A stretch of 64,000 nt of DNA, from contig JABHSQ010000011.1 of NCBI GenBank assembly GCA_018669795.1, positions 90,957-154,956 of the forward strand, in the 5' to 3' direction. How positions within the stretch are numbered: the first letter of the stretch is position 1; each line of letters begins with the position of its first letter. Source of the stretch: Flavobacteriaceae bacterium (GTDB lineage: Bacteria > Bacteroidota > Bacteroidia > Flavobacteriales > Flavobacteriaceae). Below are positions 56,907 through 64,000 of the stretch, piece by piece. Made by a program: the position numbers and the translations under genes. The notes beneath the pieces were generated by a model that was not told the origin of the DNA, did no database searches, and saw nothing but the letters and a program-made list of their open reading frames with translations.

Positions 56907-58211
56907 CTATTTCTTTCTTAAATAAACGGTAATCGGAACTCCATGAAAATCAAATTTCTCACGTAATTTATTTTCGAGAAACCGTTTATAGGGATCCTTT
57001 ACATATTGAGGTAAATTAGCAAAAAACGCAAAACTTGGATATGGAATTGGTAACTGCATACAATACTTAATCTTCACATATTTTCCTTTATATGCAGGAG
57101 GAGAATATGCCTCAATAATAGGAAGCATTATTTCATTAAGTTCACTGGTTTTAATTTTTTTACTTCTATTTTTAAATACTTCAACAGCAGTTTCAATTGC
57201 TTTAAAAATACGTTGTTTTGTAAGTACCGAAATAAAAACTATTGGCACATCAGTAAAAGGCTCACATTGCAATCGAATTATTTTTTCAAATTCTTTTACA
57301 CTTTTGTGATCTTTTTCAACTAAATCCCATTTATTTACTAAAATAACAACTCCTTTATTATTTTTTTGAGCCAACCAAAATATTTTTTGAACCTGACCGT
57401 CAAACCCTCTTGTAGCATCCAGCACAACAATTGCAACATCACAATGTTCAATTGCTCGAACACTTCTCATGACAGAGTAAAATTCTAAATCTTCTTTAAC
57501 TTTACTTTTCCTTCGAATCCCAGCAGTATCTACTAAATTAAATTCAAAACCGTATCGGTTATAATGAGTATCAATACTATCTCTAGTAGTACCAGCAATA
57601 TCAGTTACAATGTATCTATTCTGTCCAATTAAAGCATTAATAAAGGAAGATTTTCCAGCATTAGGCCTCCCAACAACTGCGAAACGAGGCAATTCACTTT
57701 CCTCTTCAACTTCTTCTTCTTCAGGTAGCACCTCTATTAAATCATCCAATAATTCTCCAGTACCACTACCATTAATACTAGACATGATATAGTATTTTTC
57801 ATATCCTAGCGAATAAAATTCAACAGCGTCATTGGTTCGTTTGGCACTATCTACTTTATTAACTACTAAAAAAACAGGTTTGTCGCATTTTCGCAAAAGC
57901 TTTGTAACATCTTCATCCATACCAGTAACTCCAGAAACAACATCCGTCATAAATATAATGGCATCGGCTTCATCAATAGCTAGTTCAACTTGCTTATCAA
58001 TTTCCGATTCAAATACATCATCACTTCCAACAACATATCCTCCGGTATCTATTAATGAAAAAACTTTTCCATTCCAATCACTTTTTCCATAATGACGATC
58101 TCTGGTAACACCACTGACAGCATCTACAATTGCTTCTCTACGTTGAATTAATCTATTAAATAAAGTAGATTTCCCTACGTTTGGTCTTCCTACAATTGCT
58201 ACTATACTCAT
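56907..58211 (-). CDS. der: Ribosome-associated GTPase Der (EngA)
   Basis: Tandem-GTPase needed for 50S ribosome assembly. The first G domain has [12 protein letters not shown] at residues 8-19 and DTGGYVVG; the second has [14 protein letters not shown] and [15 protein letters not shown] and NKWDL are the G4 motifs. The C-terminal KH-like domain ends in [15 protein letters not shown]. The frame extends 37 codons further up, but a TACCTTTG promoter box at 58229-58236 lies there and the GTP motif would be unusually far from the start; the ATG at 58211 gives 434 residues as in relatives. Confidence 0.96.
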   Translation of the reverse strand: MSIVAIVGRPNVGKSTLFNRLIQRREAIVDAVSGVTRDRHYGKSDWNGKVFSLIDTGGYVVGSDDVFESEIDKQVELAIDEADAIIFMTDVVSGVTGMDEDVTKLLRKCDKPVFLVVNKVDSAKRTNDAVEFYSLGYEKYYIMSSINGSGTGELLDDLIEVLPEEEEVEEESELPRFAVVGRPNAGKSSFINALIGQNRYIVTDIAGTTRDSIDTHYNRYGFEFNLVDTAGIRRKSKVKEDLEFYSVMRSVRAIEHCDVAIVVLDATRGFDGQVQKIFWLAQKNNKGVVILVNKWDLVEKDHKSVKEFEKIIRLQCEPFTDVPIVFISVLTKQRIFKAIETAVEVFKNRSKKIKTSELNEIMLPIIEAYSPPAYKGKYVKIKYCMQLPIPYPSFAFFANLPQYVKDPYKRFLENKLREKFDFHGVPITVYLRKK

Positions 58212-58228
58212 ATCTTTTTTATTGGCTG

Positions 58229-58236
58229 CAAAGGTA
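58229..58236 (-). promoter_or_regulatory. Promoter -7 box for der; decides its start
   Basis: The minus strand reads TACCTTTG, an exact TAnnTTTG match, 17 nt before the ATG chosen for der. Confidence 0.5.
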
Positions 58237-58282
58237 AGCTTTACTATTTGAAGAAAAAACTCTAAATCGCAATCCAATTTCG

Positions 58283-58612
58283 TTGCATACGAGTCTAGAA
58301 AATGAACTAATACAAAGAACAAAATTTAAAATTGAGATTACTAAAAAGAACAAAGATGCCTTAAAAACTACCGAAAACACTAAAGAGTTACAAAAACACG
58401 TTGTAGATTCAAGAATTGATCATCATGTTTTTATTCGGTTCCCAAATAAAGAGCAACATTTTTAGTCTCCACAATGATACCTTGAGATTGATGAATTAGA
58501 TATTACAAAAAGCGAATTAAAGAAATTATTTAGAGCAAAACCTTCTGCTTGGACAGGGTTGATGTTTTTTTATTTTGCTGTAATCCACTTTTTTGTAACT
58601 GTTGGTCTTTAA
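58283..58612 (+). pseudogene. Decayed small membrane protein gene between der and era
   Basis: One reading frame runs from about 58283 to a TAA at 58610-58612 with coding character throughout, broken by TAG at 58463-58465 and TGA at 58475-58477. Around the stops it reads VFIRFPNKEQHF-stop-SPQ-stop-YLEIDELDITKSELKKLF, then RAKPSAWTGLMFFYFAVIHFF as a C-terminal membrane helix. Relatives of this small protein, as I recall them, have a Trp in a HFWSPQ-like motif, so the TAG could be a TGG to TAG change. No good start codon remains. It looks like a recently inactivated gene of about 110 codons. Confidence 0.75.
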
Positions 58613-58627
58613 GCTTATGGTAAATAG

Positions 58628-59509
58628 CTACTGATTATAGCCAAAACGTTTTAATTGACGATCGTTACTCCGCCAGTTTTTATTCACTTTTACATAGAGT
58701 TCCATATGGACTTGCTTACCAAAGAATTTTTCTAAATCTTTTCTCGCCTCTACTCCTACTCTTTTTAGGGCAGATCCTTTATGACCAATAATAATACCTT
58801 TTTGGGTTTCACGCTCTACCATAATAACACTTCTAAGCCTAATGATATTTTCTTCTTCAAAAAACTCTTCGGTATCAATTTCTACTGAATAAGGTATTTC
58901 TTTTTTATAATGTATTAATATTTTTTCACGTATAATTTCGTTTACAAAAAAACGCTCTGGCTTATCTGTTAATTGATCTTTTGGATAAAAGGCTGGAGAT
59001 TCTGGAAGTACATCAATGATGCGCTTAAACACTTCTTGAACCCCAAAATCTTCAAGAGCAGAAATTGCAAATATCTCTGCATTGGGAACTTGCTTTTGCC
59101 AAAGCTCTAAAGATTCTTTTAATAATGCTTCATTCCCTTTATCTATCTTATTAATAAGTAATAACACAGGAATCTTGGCAGCAGTAATCTTATTAAAAAA
59201 TGCTTCATCTTTTAATGCTTTTTCACCCAGTTCCACCAAATAAAGTAATACATCAGCATCTTCAAAAGCAGACTTCACAAATCCCATCATGCTTTCTTGA
59301 AGTTGATAAGCAGGCTTTATTATACCTGGTGTATCACTCAAAATCATTTGAAAATCTTCACCATTTACAATCCCTAAAATACGATGGCGAGTAGTCTGAG
59401 CTTTAGAAGTAATAATAGAAAGTCGTTCCCCAACAAAAGCATTCATCAAGGTGCTTTTTCCAACATTTGGATTGCCAATTATATTTACAAATCCCGCTTT
59501 ATGAGTCAT
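58628..59509 (-). CDS. era: GTPase Era
   Basis: Binds 16S rRNA and helps 30S maturation. The G domain has [14 protein letters not shown] at 12-25, the switch TTRHRILG, DTPGI at G3 and LLINKIDKG at G4. The C-terminal KH domain has IIGHKGSALKRVGVEARKDL, then the family ending VKVNKNWR. The 293 residues are normal. A pseudogene on the other strand separates it from der. Confidence 0.96.
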   Translation of the reverse strand: MTHKAGFVNIIGNPNVGKSTLMNAFVGERLSIITSKAQTTRHRILGIVNGEDFQMILSDTPGIIKPAYQLQESMMGFVKSAFEDADVLLYLVELGEKALKDEAFFNKITAAKIPVLLLINKIDKGNEALLKESLELWQKQVPNAEIFAISALEDFGVQEVFKRIIDVLPESPAFYPKDQLTDKPERFFVNEIIREKILIHYKKEIPYSVEIDTEEFFEEENIIRLRSVIMVERETQKGIIIGHKGSALKRVGVEARKDLEKFFGKQVHMELYVKVNKNWRSNDRQLKRFGYNQ

Positions 59510-59795
59510 ACATTATTATTTCTTGTAAAGATAAGCTAAACTCATAGTTTACATTCAAATCGATCGCACAAAACAATACTGTTTGTATACACTGCATTTA
59601 AAATTTACACGGATAAAAGATTCCATAAAATGAGAACGCATAAAATTAATAGACCAATATTTAGACACTGCAAGTTTAGGAACTCTTGTTTATAATTGCT
59701 ATTTCTATGCAATAGATTCAGAAAGCCTTAAAGCCTGAAAACACTATGAATTGCAATCGTAAATTTTATTGCAATATTTTATGAAATAAATTAAG

Positions 59796-60575
59796 TTAAA
59801 AAGCAGGAACCCCATTTGAAATTAAAGATATAGAAGCAACTTGATAGGTATCTTTTTTGAAATTTACCAAATTAGGATGCGTAACAATACCCTTCCAAAG
59901 TTCAGAATTTAAATAGTTATTTAATTCTTCTTGACTTTTAAAATAATAAACGCCTCCAAAAATACCATTATCAACATTACCGATAAATGTTTTTCCAATT
60001 AAACCATCAATTTTACCAGGTGAAAAATTAGAAACTACCTCTAAACCTAATGCAGCATGTTCTTTTAAAGTCATGTCTTTTAACTCATAGTTGACCACCA
60101 ATACACTCATTCCTTCTGGGACTTTCGTTTTTTCAGTTTTTCTAATGGATGCATTACCATTGCTTAGATCAGAAATAGGAGCAATTCCATAGGCATCGGT
60201 TTTAAAATTTATCAAACTAGGATGTGTTGCGATACCATTCCAAAGTGAAGAATTTAAATAAGCATCTAAAGTTTTTTGGTTTTTAAAATAATAAACACCT
60301 CCAAAAACACCATTATCAACATTACCGATAAATGTTTTTCCTATTAAACCATCAATTTTACCAGGTGAAAAATTAGAAACAACCTCTGAACCTAATTCGG
60401 AATGTGCCTCTAAGGTCATGTTTTTTAATTCATAATTCACTATTAACAGGGCCGTATTTTCTTTTATAACAGCGGGTTCTTCCACTTTTTTAACTGGAGC
60501 TTCTTCCACTTTTTTAGTTTTGTTATTACAAGAAATTGTCAAAAAAAGTACGATTAAGAATAGAATGTTTTTCAT
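59796..60575 (-). CDS. Lipoprotein with two tandem YdhR-like domains
   Basis: A 259-residue lipoprotein (Cys16 in LFLTISC) with a Lys/Glu/Pro/Val-rich spacer (about 19-38). It is followed by two copies of a domain of about 95 residues, at 42-137 and 157-252. Each runs ...LLIVNYELK, ...SNFSPGKIDGLIGKTFIGNV, ...FGGVYYFKNQ. This resembles the YdhR-like monooxygenase (dimeric alpha-beta barrel) fold; in YdhR two chains pair, so the tandem copy may fold as an internal dimer. The catalytic role is unknown and it sits on the membrane, unusual for this fold. The two copies are nearly identical in DNA over about 100 bp. It is 47 bp after an HxlR regulator on the same strand. Confidence 0.75.
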   Translation of the reverse strand: MKNILFLIVLFLTISCNNKTKKVEEAPVKKVEEPAVIKENTALLIVNYELKNMTLEAHSELGSEVVSNFSPGKIDGLIGKTFIGNVDNGVFGGVYYFKNQKTLDAYLNSSLWNGIATHPSLINFKTDAYGIAPISDLSNGNASIRKTEKTKVPEGMSVLVVNYELKDMTLKEHAALGLEVVSNFSPGKIDGLIGKTFIGNVDNGIFGGVYYFKSQEELNNYLNSELWKGIVTHPNLVNFKKDTYQVASISLISNGVPAF

Positions 60576-60622
60576 TTAAATAGGTGTTAGATTAGCTCTA
60601 AATATAATAATAATTAAATTAA

Positions 60623-61060
60623 TTAAAGTGCTCTTAGCTCTTTAGCAAAACCAAGATATTCTTTAATTCTTTTTTCTTCAAATGCTTTTCGATTGACAGT
60701 AAGCTCTTTTTTAATACCTATTTGAGAATCATCCAAAAAAGATTCATCTATGGAATGTATAGAAAATAAATACATTTCAATTATAATAGGTAATGTTAAT
60801 ATTCCTTTATTTAGCGCAATATAGCGAGTACTCTTTTTTGTCCCCAAAGGGTTTATTTTTTCAATAAATCCTTCTTTTAATAAAAAATTCAATCTATTCG
60901 TTAGTATATTGGTAGCTATAATTTCTTTAGAAGATCTAAATTCTTTAAACCTAGATTTTTTATGTAAGATAATATCTCTTAAAATAAGGAGCGACCATTT
61001 ATCACCTATTAGATTAACAGATCGTGCTATTGCACAGGTATATTTCTTTGATGTATTCAA
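60623..61060 (-). CDS. HxlR family transcriptional regulator
   Basis: A 145-residue winged-helix DNA-binding protein. The N-terminal Cys in YTCAIARSVNLIGDKWSLLIL is the conserved family Cys, followed by LRDIILHKKSRFKEF and NILTNRLNFLLKEGFIEK (recognition helix region and wing). HxlR proteins respond to aldehydes, quinones or thiol stress via that Cys. It probably controls the adjacent YdhR-like lipoprotein gene downstream and perhaps the divergent gene upstream. Confidence 0.9.
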   Translation of the reverse strand: MNTSKKYTCAIARSVNLIGDKWSLLILRDIILHKKSRFKEFRSSKEIIATNILTNRLNFLLKEGFIEKINPLGTKKSTRYIALNKGILTLPIIIEMYLFSIHSIDESFLDDSQIGIKKELTVNRKAFEEKRIKEYLGFAKELRAL

Positions 61061-61100
61061 AAATTATTAATTATTGAAAGTAAATATATATAAATATTAG

Positions 61101-61132
61101 TTGTTGTTATCAATTAGATTGCTCTATCTTTG
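61101..61132 (+). promoter_or_regulatory. Promoter of the TPR/NTF2-like secreted protein gene
   Basis: TTGTTG followed after 18 nt by TATCTTTG, a full -33/-7 match, 29 nt before the ATG. It lies in the 100-bp region shared with the divergent HxlR gene, which could regulate it. Confidence 0.6.
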
Positions 61133-61160
61133 TTTTCAATTCAAAAATTAACAATAAATT

Positions 61161-62300
61161 ATGAAAAATACCTTAACGCTTGTAGCTTTATGCTTTACAG
61201 TAATGTTAAATGCTCAATGGATTGATAATACGTCCTGTAATAAAACAAGTGCTCTTATCACAAACCAAGCAATAGAATATGCAATGAATTTAGAATATAT
61301 GGCTGCTTTTGGGGCTGCAAATTCAGCATTGTTATTAGATAAAAACTGCGGTTGTGCACAACTAACGTTAGCATATATAAGTAGTTCAAATCCAAAATGG
61401 GGCAGTAGAGCAAAAAAACTTAAAGAAATTAGCGCAACTAAACTAAGTGCAGAAGAAAAAGCTTGGTATAATTATATGTTAGCCTCTTCAGAAGAACAAA
61501 AAGCTTTAGACACATCACTTGTAAGTCAATTCCCAAAGAGTCCATTAATTAATTACTTGACTACCTCAATGCAAGATTTTAATTCTTTTAAAGTTTTTGC
61601 TGAAAAATTTCCTTTATATTCTTCCTCTGCCTATAACATGATATCTTATGGCTACATGAACGGAAGCTACGGGAAAGAGGATACAGTTGCAGCTATGGAG
61701 TATGTTAAAATGTCCCAAAATATACATGATGGCCCAAATTCATTCGATTCAATGGGAGAACATTACGCTGCAATGGGAGATTATGAAAATGCATTAAACA
61801 CTCAACTTAAGGCAATCGACTTTGCAACCTTTGCATCTCCATATAGAACTAAAGCTCAACTATATTATGCCAAAATCGAACAAAAAGATATTAGTGAAAA
61901 AATTATAGCAGATCAAGAAGAAATGCAAAAAGCAATTATGAATAGTGATTATGAGTCTTACAAAAAGTTTGAACATCCAGAAATTAAAGTTTCTACAGGA
62001 GACTCTAATTTAAATCCTTTCTATATTATTACCAAAGAGGATATAATTAATGACAATGGTATAACTTGGAATTCCTTCAAGCTTTTTAATATGGACACTT
62101 ACTTTTCTCCTGATATGAAAACTGCTGTAATTACATTTGAAGCAGATGGGAATTACACTATTATAGAAACTAATGAAACTGTTCCTTATGCAACAAGAGC
62201 ATCTGCAACTTGGAATAATACCGATGATGGATGGAAAATATTACACACATCATTTGCTCCAAGAAAAGGAAAAAATGGCATTCCAGGGTTTGTGAAGTAA
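61161..62300 (+). CDS. Secreted protein with TPR-like repeats and an NTF2-like domain
   Basis: A 379-residue exported protein of unknown function. A signal peptide (about 1-19, ending MLNAQ) is followed by helical repeats: an N-terminal Cys-containing part (NTSCNKT, KNCGCAQ) and a TPR-like pair near 198-235 (MGEHYAAMGDYENALNTQL). The C-terminal 125 residues (from ADQEEMQKAIMNSDYESY to ATWNNTDDGWKILHTSF) look like a SnoaL/DUF4440-type NTF2 fold. The domain borders are read by eye. It is the first of three adjacent plus-strand genes for exported proteins. Confidence 0.7.
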   Translation: MKNTLTLVALCFTVMLNAQWIDNTSCNKTSALITNQAIEYAMNLEYMAAFGAANSALLLDKNCGCAQLTLAYISSSNPKWGSRAKKLKEISATKLSAEEKAWYNYMLASSEEQKALDTSLVSQFPKSPLINYLTTSMQDFNSFKVFAEKFPLYSSSAYNMISYGYMNGSYGKEDTVAAMEYVKMSQNIHDGPNSFDSMGEHYAAMGDYENALNTQLKAIDFATFASPYRTKAQLYYAKIEQKDISEKIIADQEEMQKAIMNSDYESYKKFEHPEIKVSTGDSNLNPFYIITKEDIINDNGITWNSFKLFNMDTYFSPDMKTAVITFEADGNYTIIETNETVPYATRASATWNNTDDGWKILHTSFAPRKGKNGIPGFVK

Positions 62301-62366
62301 GCAGTATTAAACACAACAAACTATTAATTTTAACCTTCTATTTACACTATTTTACTATTAACTTTT

Positions 62367-62401
62367 AATTTATAATTTATAATTTATAATTTATAATTTA
62401 T
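62367..62401 (+). repeat. Five copies of a 7-bp repeat just before a start codon
   Basis: AATTTAT is repeated five times in a row, ending 6 bp before the ATG at 62408. The repeat sits where the promoter or translation start region should be, and a change in copy number would alter spacing by 7 bp. Confidence 0.85.
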
Positions 62402-62407
62402 AATAAT

Positions 62408-63190
62408 ATGAAAAATATTTTATTTTTAGTATCACTGGCATTATTTGTTGCAAGTTGCTCGGATTCAAATCCTAAGTATGCAAAAAATTTAGCAACTGCT
62501 CAGAAATTATTTACGTTACACGGTGAAGAAAATATAGACGAACAACTAAAGCTAGTTAGTAAAGACATTAAAGTTGAACTACCTTTTTATGATTCTGAAA
62601 TTGTTGGATATGAAGCATATACTTCTATATTAAAAGGATACCATGATGCTTTTGACGATATCAAGTATACTGCCGAACTATGGCTTCCAGGAACGGATTC
62701 ATTAGGTGTATTAAACGGTAGTGTAAGAACCTATGGAAAATGGACTGGTATTCAAGTAGCAACTGGAAAGCAATTAAACCTTAAAGGCTACTGGTATTTT
62801 GGTTTTGATGATCAAGGTTTACTTAATGCGCAAGGCGATTTTTTTGATGCTGGCGGAATGTTAAATGCAGTTTACCCTAAAAATTTAGTGTATGCTACTA
62901 TGGAAGTTTTACCAGGAAAAATAGATCAGGTTATGAAAATTCTTAATAGCGAAGATGGCTTACCAGCTACTCGTGCTTATGATGGATGTTTATCTGTAGA
63001 ACTAACTTTTAATGAAGAAAACAATACAATTTACATACTGGAAAACTGGGAGTCTAATGACAAATTTAATTCTTACATTAAATGGAGACAAAATGAAGAT
63101 GCGACTATAGGAAATATAGCTCCTTATCTAAAGGGTGGTATAGATGGATTAGAAATAATTCAACCAAATTCTAATTATATGTCTTATTAA
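62408..63190 (+). CDS. Lipoprotein with NTF2-like and ABM-like domains
   Basis: A 260-residue lipoprotein (Cys17 in LFVASCSDSN). The first domain (about 25-160) resembles the SnoaL/NTF2 fold (HGEENIDEQLKLVSKDIKVE, then KGYWYFGFDDQGLL). The second (about 164-250) resembles the antibiotic biosynthesis monooxygenase fold (YATMEVLPGKIDQVMKIL, then NTIYILENWESNDKFNSY). The pairing of two small-molecule-binding folds on a membrane anchor is unusual. Function unknown. It lies 107 bp after the TPR/NTF2 gene. Confidence 0.75.
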   Translation: MKNILFLVSLALFVASCSDSNPKYAKNLATAQKLFTLHGEENIDEQLKLVSKDIKVELPFYDSEIVGYEAYTSILKGYHDAFDDIKYTAELWLPGTDSLGVLNGSVRTYGKWTGIQVATGKQLNLKGYWYFGFDDQGLLNAQGDFFDAGGMLNAVYPKNLVYATMEVLPGKIDQVMKILNSEDGLPATRAYDGCLSVELTFNEENNTIYILENWESNDKFNSYIKWRQNEDATIGNIAPYLKGGIDGLEIIQPNSNYMSY

Positions 63191-63229
63191 TATATTAAAT
63201 AATTTAATACCAATATAAAAAATTATACT

Positions 63230-64000
63230 ATGAAAATTAAAAAATTACTTTTTATCGCGATGCTTTTAGTTAGTTGCGGTATTTATGCTCAAGAAACGAA
63301 CCCTCCTTCGGAAGTAGTAATAGGATCCTTTAGAGGTGTGACAATTCCTCTGAGAGATTTTCCGACTTTGACTACTAATAATTATAGTTCTGATGATATG
63401 ATTATGATAGTTAATGAAGCTATTGTTCAGGAATCATTGATTTCACCAACGTCTACTGTAATTCAAAATTTACAAACGGAAGAAGGTGGTATTACAGTGA
63501 TGCCTCCTGTTCAAAATTTTATTGGTTTTAACGCAAATGAATCAGGAGGTTATTATCCGCCTGATCCTACTGGTGCTGTTGGTCCAGACCACTATATTCA
63601 TGCAGTGAATTCAGCAGTTAAAATATTTGACAAACAAGGAGAATTATTGGTAGGTCCTGTAAGTTTGTCTTCATTCCTTGGGAATGGATCTAATAATGGT
63701 GATCCAATTGTTTTATATGATCAATTAGCAGATAGATGGTTTGTAAGTGAATTTGGAGCAGCTAGCAATAGTTTGTCCATTGGAATATCTGTAACAAATG
63801 ACCCGACAGGATCTTATTATGTATATGATTACGTTCATCCTAATGGTTTTCCAGATTATCCACACTATGGTTTATGGCATGATGGTTATTATTGTACAGT
63901 AAACATTCCCGGATACTCAGGGAATGACGCACTTGTCTTCGAAAGAGAAGTAATGTTAAATGGTGGAGATAATCCGCAAATGGCAATTTTCTCACTACCA
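63230..64000 (+). CDS. Secreted protein, 3' part outside window
   Basis: The ATG opens a frame that stays open to the last base (257 codons). A signal peptide (about 1-20, IAMLLVSCGIYAQ) is followed by a linker and a region with PPDPTGAVGPDHYIHAVNS, FDKQGELLVGPVSLSSF and GDPIVLYDQLADRWFVSEF, as seen in large surface proteins of marine Bacteroidota. Its type IX sorting domain, if any, would lie beyond the window. No function can be assigned. It starts 39 bp after the preceding lipoprotein gene. Confidence 0.85.
   Translation, partial: MKIKKLLFIAMLLVSCGIYAQETNPPSEVVIGSFRGVTIPLRDFPTLTTNNYSSDDMIMIVNEAIVQESLISPTSTVIQNLQTEEGGITVMPPVQNFIGFNANESGGYYPPDPTGAVGPDHYIHAVNSAVKIFDKQGELLVGPVSLSSFLGNGSNNGDPIVLYDQLADRWFVSEFGAASNSLSIGISVTNDPTGSYYVYDYVHPNGFPDYPHYGLWHDGYYCTVNIPGYSGNDALVFEREVMLNGGDNPQMAIFSLP

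Noticed and set aside
58212..58322. N-terminal extension of der
   Set aside because: The extension would put the first GTP-binding loop 37 residues too far in, and it contains a TACCTTTG promoter box.
1..64000. Search for CRISPR arrays, phage genes, transposases, toxin-antitoxin pairs and biosynthetic clusters
   Set aside because: None seen; apart from the 59.8-64 kb patch and the polysaccharide pair, the window is core genome.

Overview
The window is an A+T-rich chromosomal segment (roughly two thirds A+T by eye) from a member of the Flavobacteriaceae (Bacteroidota), probably marine. The evidence is: gliding genes gldA, gldB and gldC; secreted proteins with type IX secretion C-terminal sorting domains; a short primary sigma factor without region 1.1; repeated TAnnTTTG promoter -7 boxes; few Shine-Dalgarno sites; and a tRNA whose CCA end is not encoded. 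Nearly all of it is core genome on both strands. There is no CRISPR array, prophage or insertion sequence.

Layout. 1-8.6 kb (+): the end of pnp, rpoD, rpe, an unrecognised protein with kinase-like motifs, pyruvate carboxylase and tRNA-Arg(TCG). 9-10.5 kb (-): pirin and a YqeY protein. 10.6-26.2 kb (-): a full division and cell wall cluster, mraZ-rsmH-ftsL-ftsI-murE-mraY-murD-ftsW-murG-murC-ftsQ-ftsA-ftsZ, mostly overlapping or separated by tens of bases, behind a phased set of MraZ-type boxes. 26.3-33 kb: hydrolase, engB, gldB-gldC, nadE, a zinc-finger-less dnaG and a polyprenyl synthase. 33-37 kb: two T9SS cargo proteins flank rlmN. 37-43.6 kb (-): an aromatic amino acid operon, pheA, DAHP synthase/chorismate mutase, rsgA, dtd, mazG-like, a small membrane protein and aroA, then queA behind its own promoter. 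43.7-46.3 kb (+): gldA, then metK behind a SAM-II-like riboswitch. 46.8-51.6 kb (-): a polysaccharide export pair and a membrane-bound AraC-type regulator. 51.9-59.5 kb: GSCFA protein, alaS, M23 peptidase, MerR protein, der, a pseudogene and era. 59.8-64 kb: an accessory patch of lipoproteins with small oxygenase-like or NTF2-like folds, an HxlR regulator and a truncated secreted protein.

The strongest new observation is an unannotated 23-residue leader peptide, rich in Phe and Tyr (two Tyr, then four Phe in a row), followed by a textbook terminator just before pheA. The layout fits ribosome-mediated attenuation of the aromatic operon. Others are: the SAM-II-like element at the inferred metK transcript start; the four-copy MraZ operator; a hexanucleotide repeat encoding the tyrosine-rich tail of the polysaccharide tyrosine kinase; a pseudogene between der and era with two in-frame stops; a kinase-like protein next to pyc; and a recent internal duplication in a YdhR-like lipoprotein.
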